NCBI GenBank assembly: GCA_021203425.1
Contig: JAJQBF010000261.1
Location: forward strand, 1-14,675
From: Clostridiales bacterium
GTDB lineage: Bacteria > Bacillota > Clostridia > Lachnospirales > CAG-274
Direction of reading: 5' to 3'
Length of the DNA stretch: 14,675 nucleotides
The position numbers and the translations under genes are program-made. The notes under the pieces are model-generated. The model was not told the DNA's origin. It saw nothing but the letters and a program-made list of their open reading frames with translations, and did no database searches. Positions 14,619-14,675 of the stretch are shown piece after piece (position 1 is the first letter of the stretch; each line of letters starts with the position of its first letter).

Positions 14619-14675
14619 TATAATGCACTCCCTGAAAAAATATTGTAGTTATTCAAGCGATATATAATGAATTAT

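Overview
The window looks like a chromosomal segment from an anaerobic, AT-rich Firmicute of class Clostridia. The evidence is the strong purine-rich ribosome binding sites (AGGAGG/AGGGAG type), near-exclusive use of TAA stops, Firmicutes-type AddA, a LytR-CpsA-Psr (LCP) wall protein, an Fe-S aldo/keto reductase and paired COG2081/COG2509 flavoproteins. I see no phage, transposon, CRISPR, rRNA or tRNA. Assignment below class is not possible from what I can see.

Layout. The left part is on the + strand: a membrane-anchored divergent polysaccharide deacetylase (210-1019), then a good sigma-70-type promoter (1032-1060), a palindromic element (1077-1111), an aldo/keto reductase with a ferredoxin-like tail (1131-2153, continuing in the -1 frame to 2245) and a MocR-type regulator (2257-3642). 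The remainder is one compact - strand run. In transcription order it holds a 75-aa Cys-containing protein, glnS, an LCP protein, a COG2081 (HI0933/BaiN-like) flavoprotein broken by an amber codon, a COG2509 flavoprotein, an ArsC/Spx-family thioredoxin-fold protein, a PHP-domain histidinol-phosphatase-like protein and addA. Gaps after glnS are only 13-26 bases, with one 7-base overlap, so these genes probably share transcripts. The two blocks converge on a shared TTAA that supplies both stop codons.

The gene set is mostly housekeeping: wall polymer attachment, tRNA charging, recombinational repair and redox enzymes. The most interesting points are: (1) the Fe-S aldo/keto reductase is split at an in-frame A-AAA-AAG heptamer, the classic bacterial -1 slippery sequence, and the -1 frame encodes exactly the missing second Fe-S cluster; (2) the adjacent MocR regulator lacks the PLP-binding lysine and the two other PLP-contacting residues; (3) the COG2081 flavoprotein carries a single TAG in an otherwise intact frame; (4) two copies of a palindromic element, with a matched base-pair change, lie ahead of the reductase gene and glnS. 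Items 1 and 3 could also be ordinary mutations or sequence errors, and this cannot be settled from the window alone.
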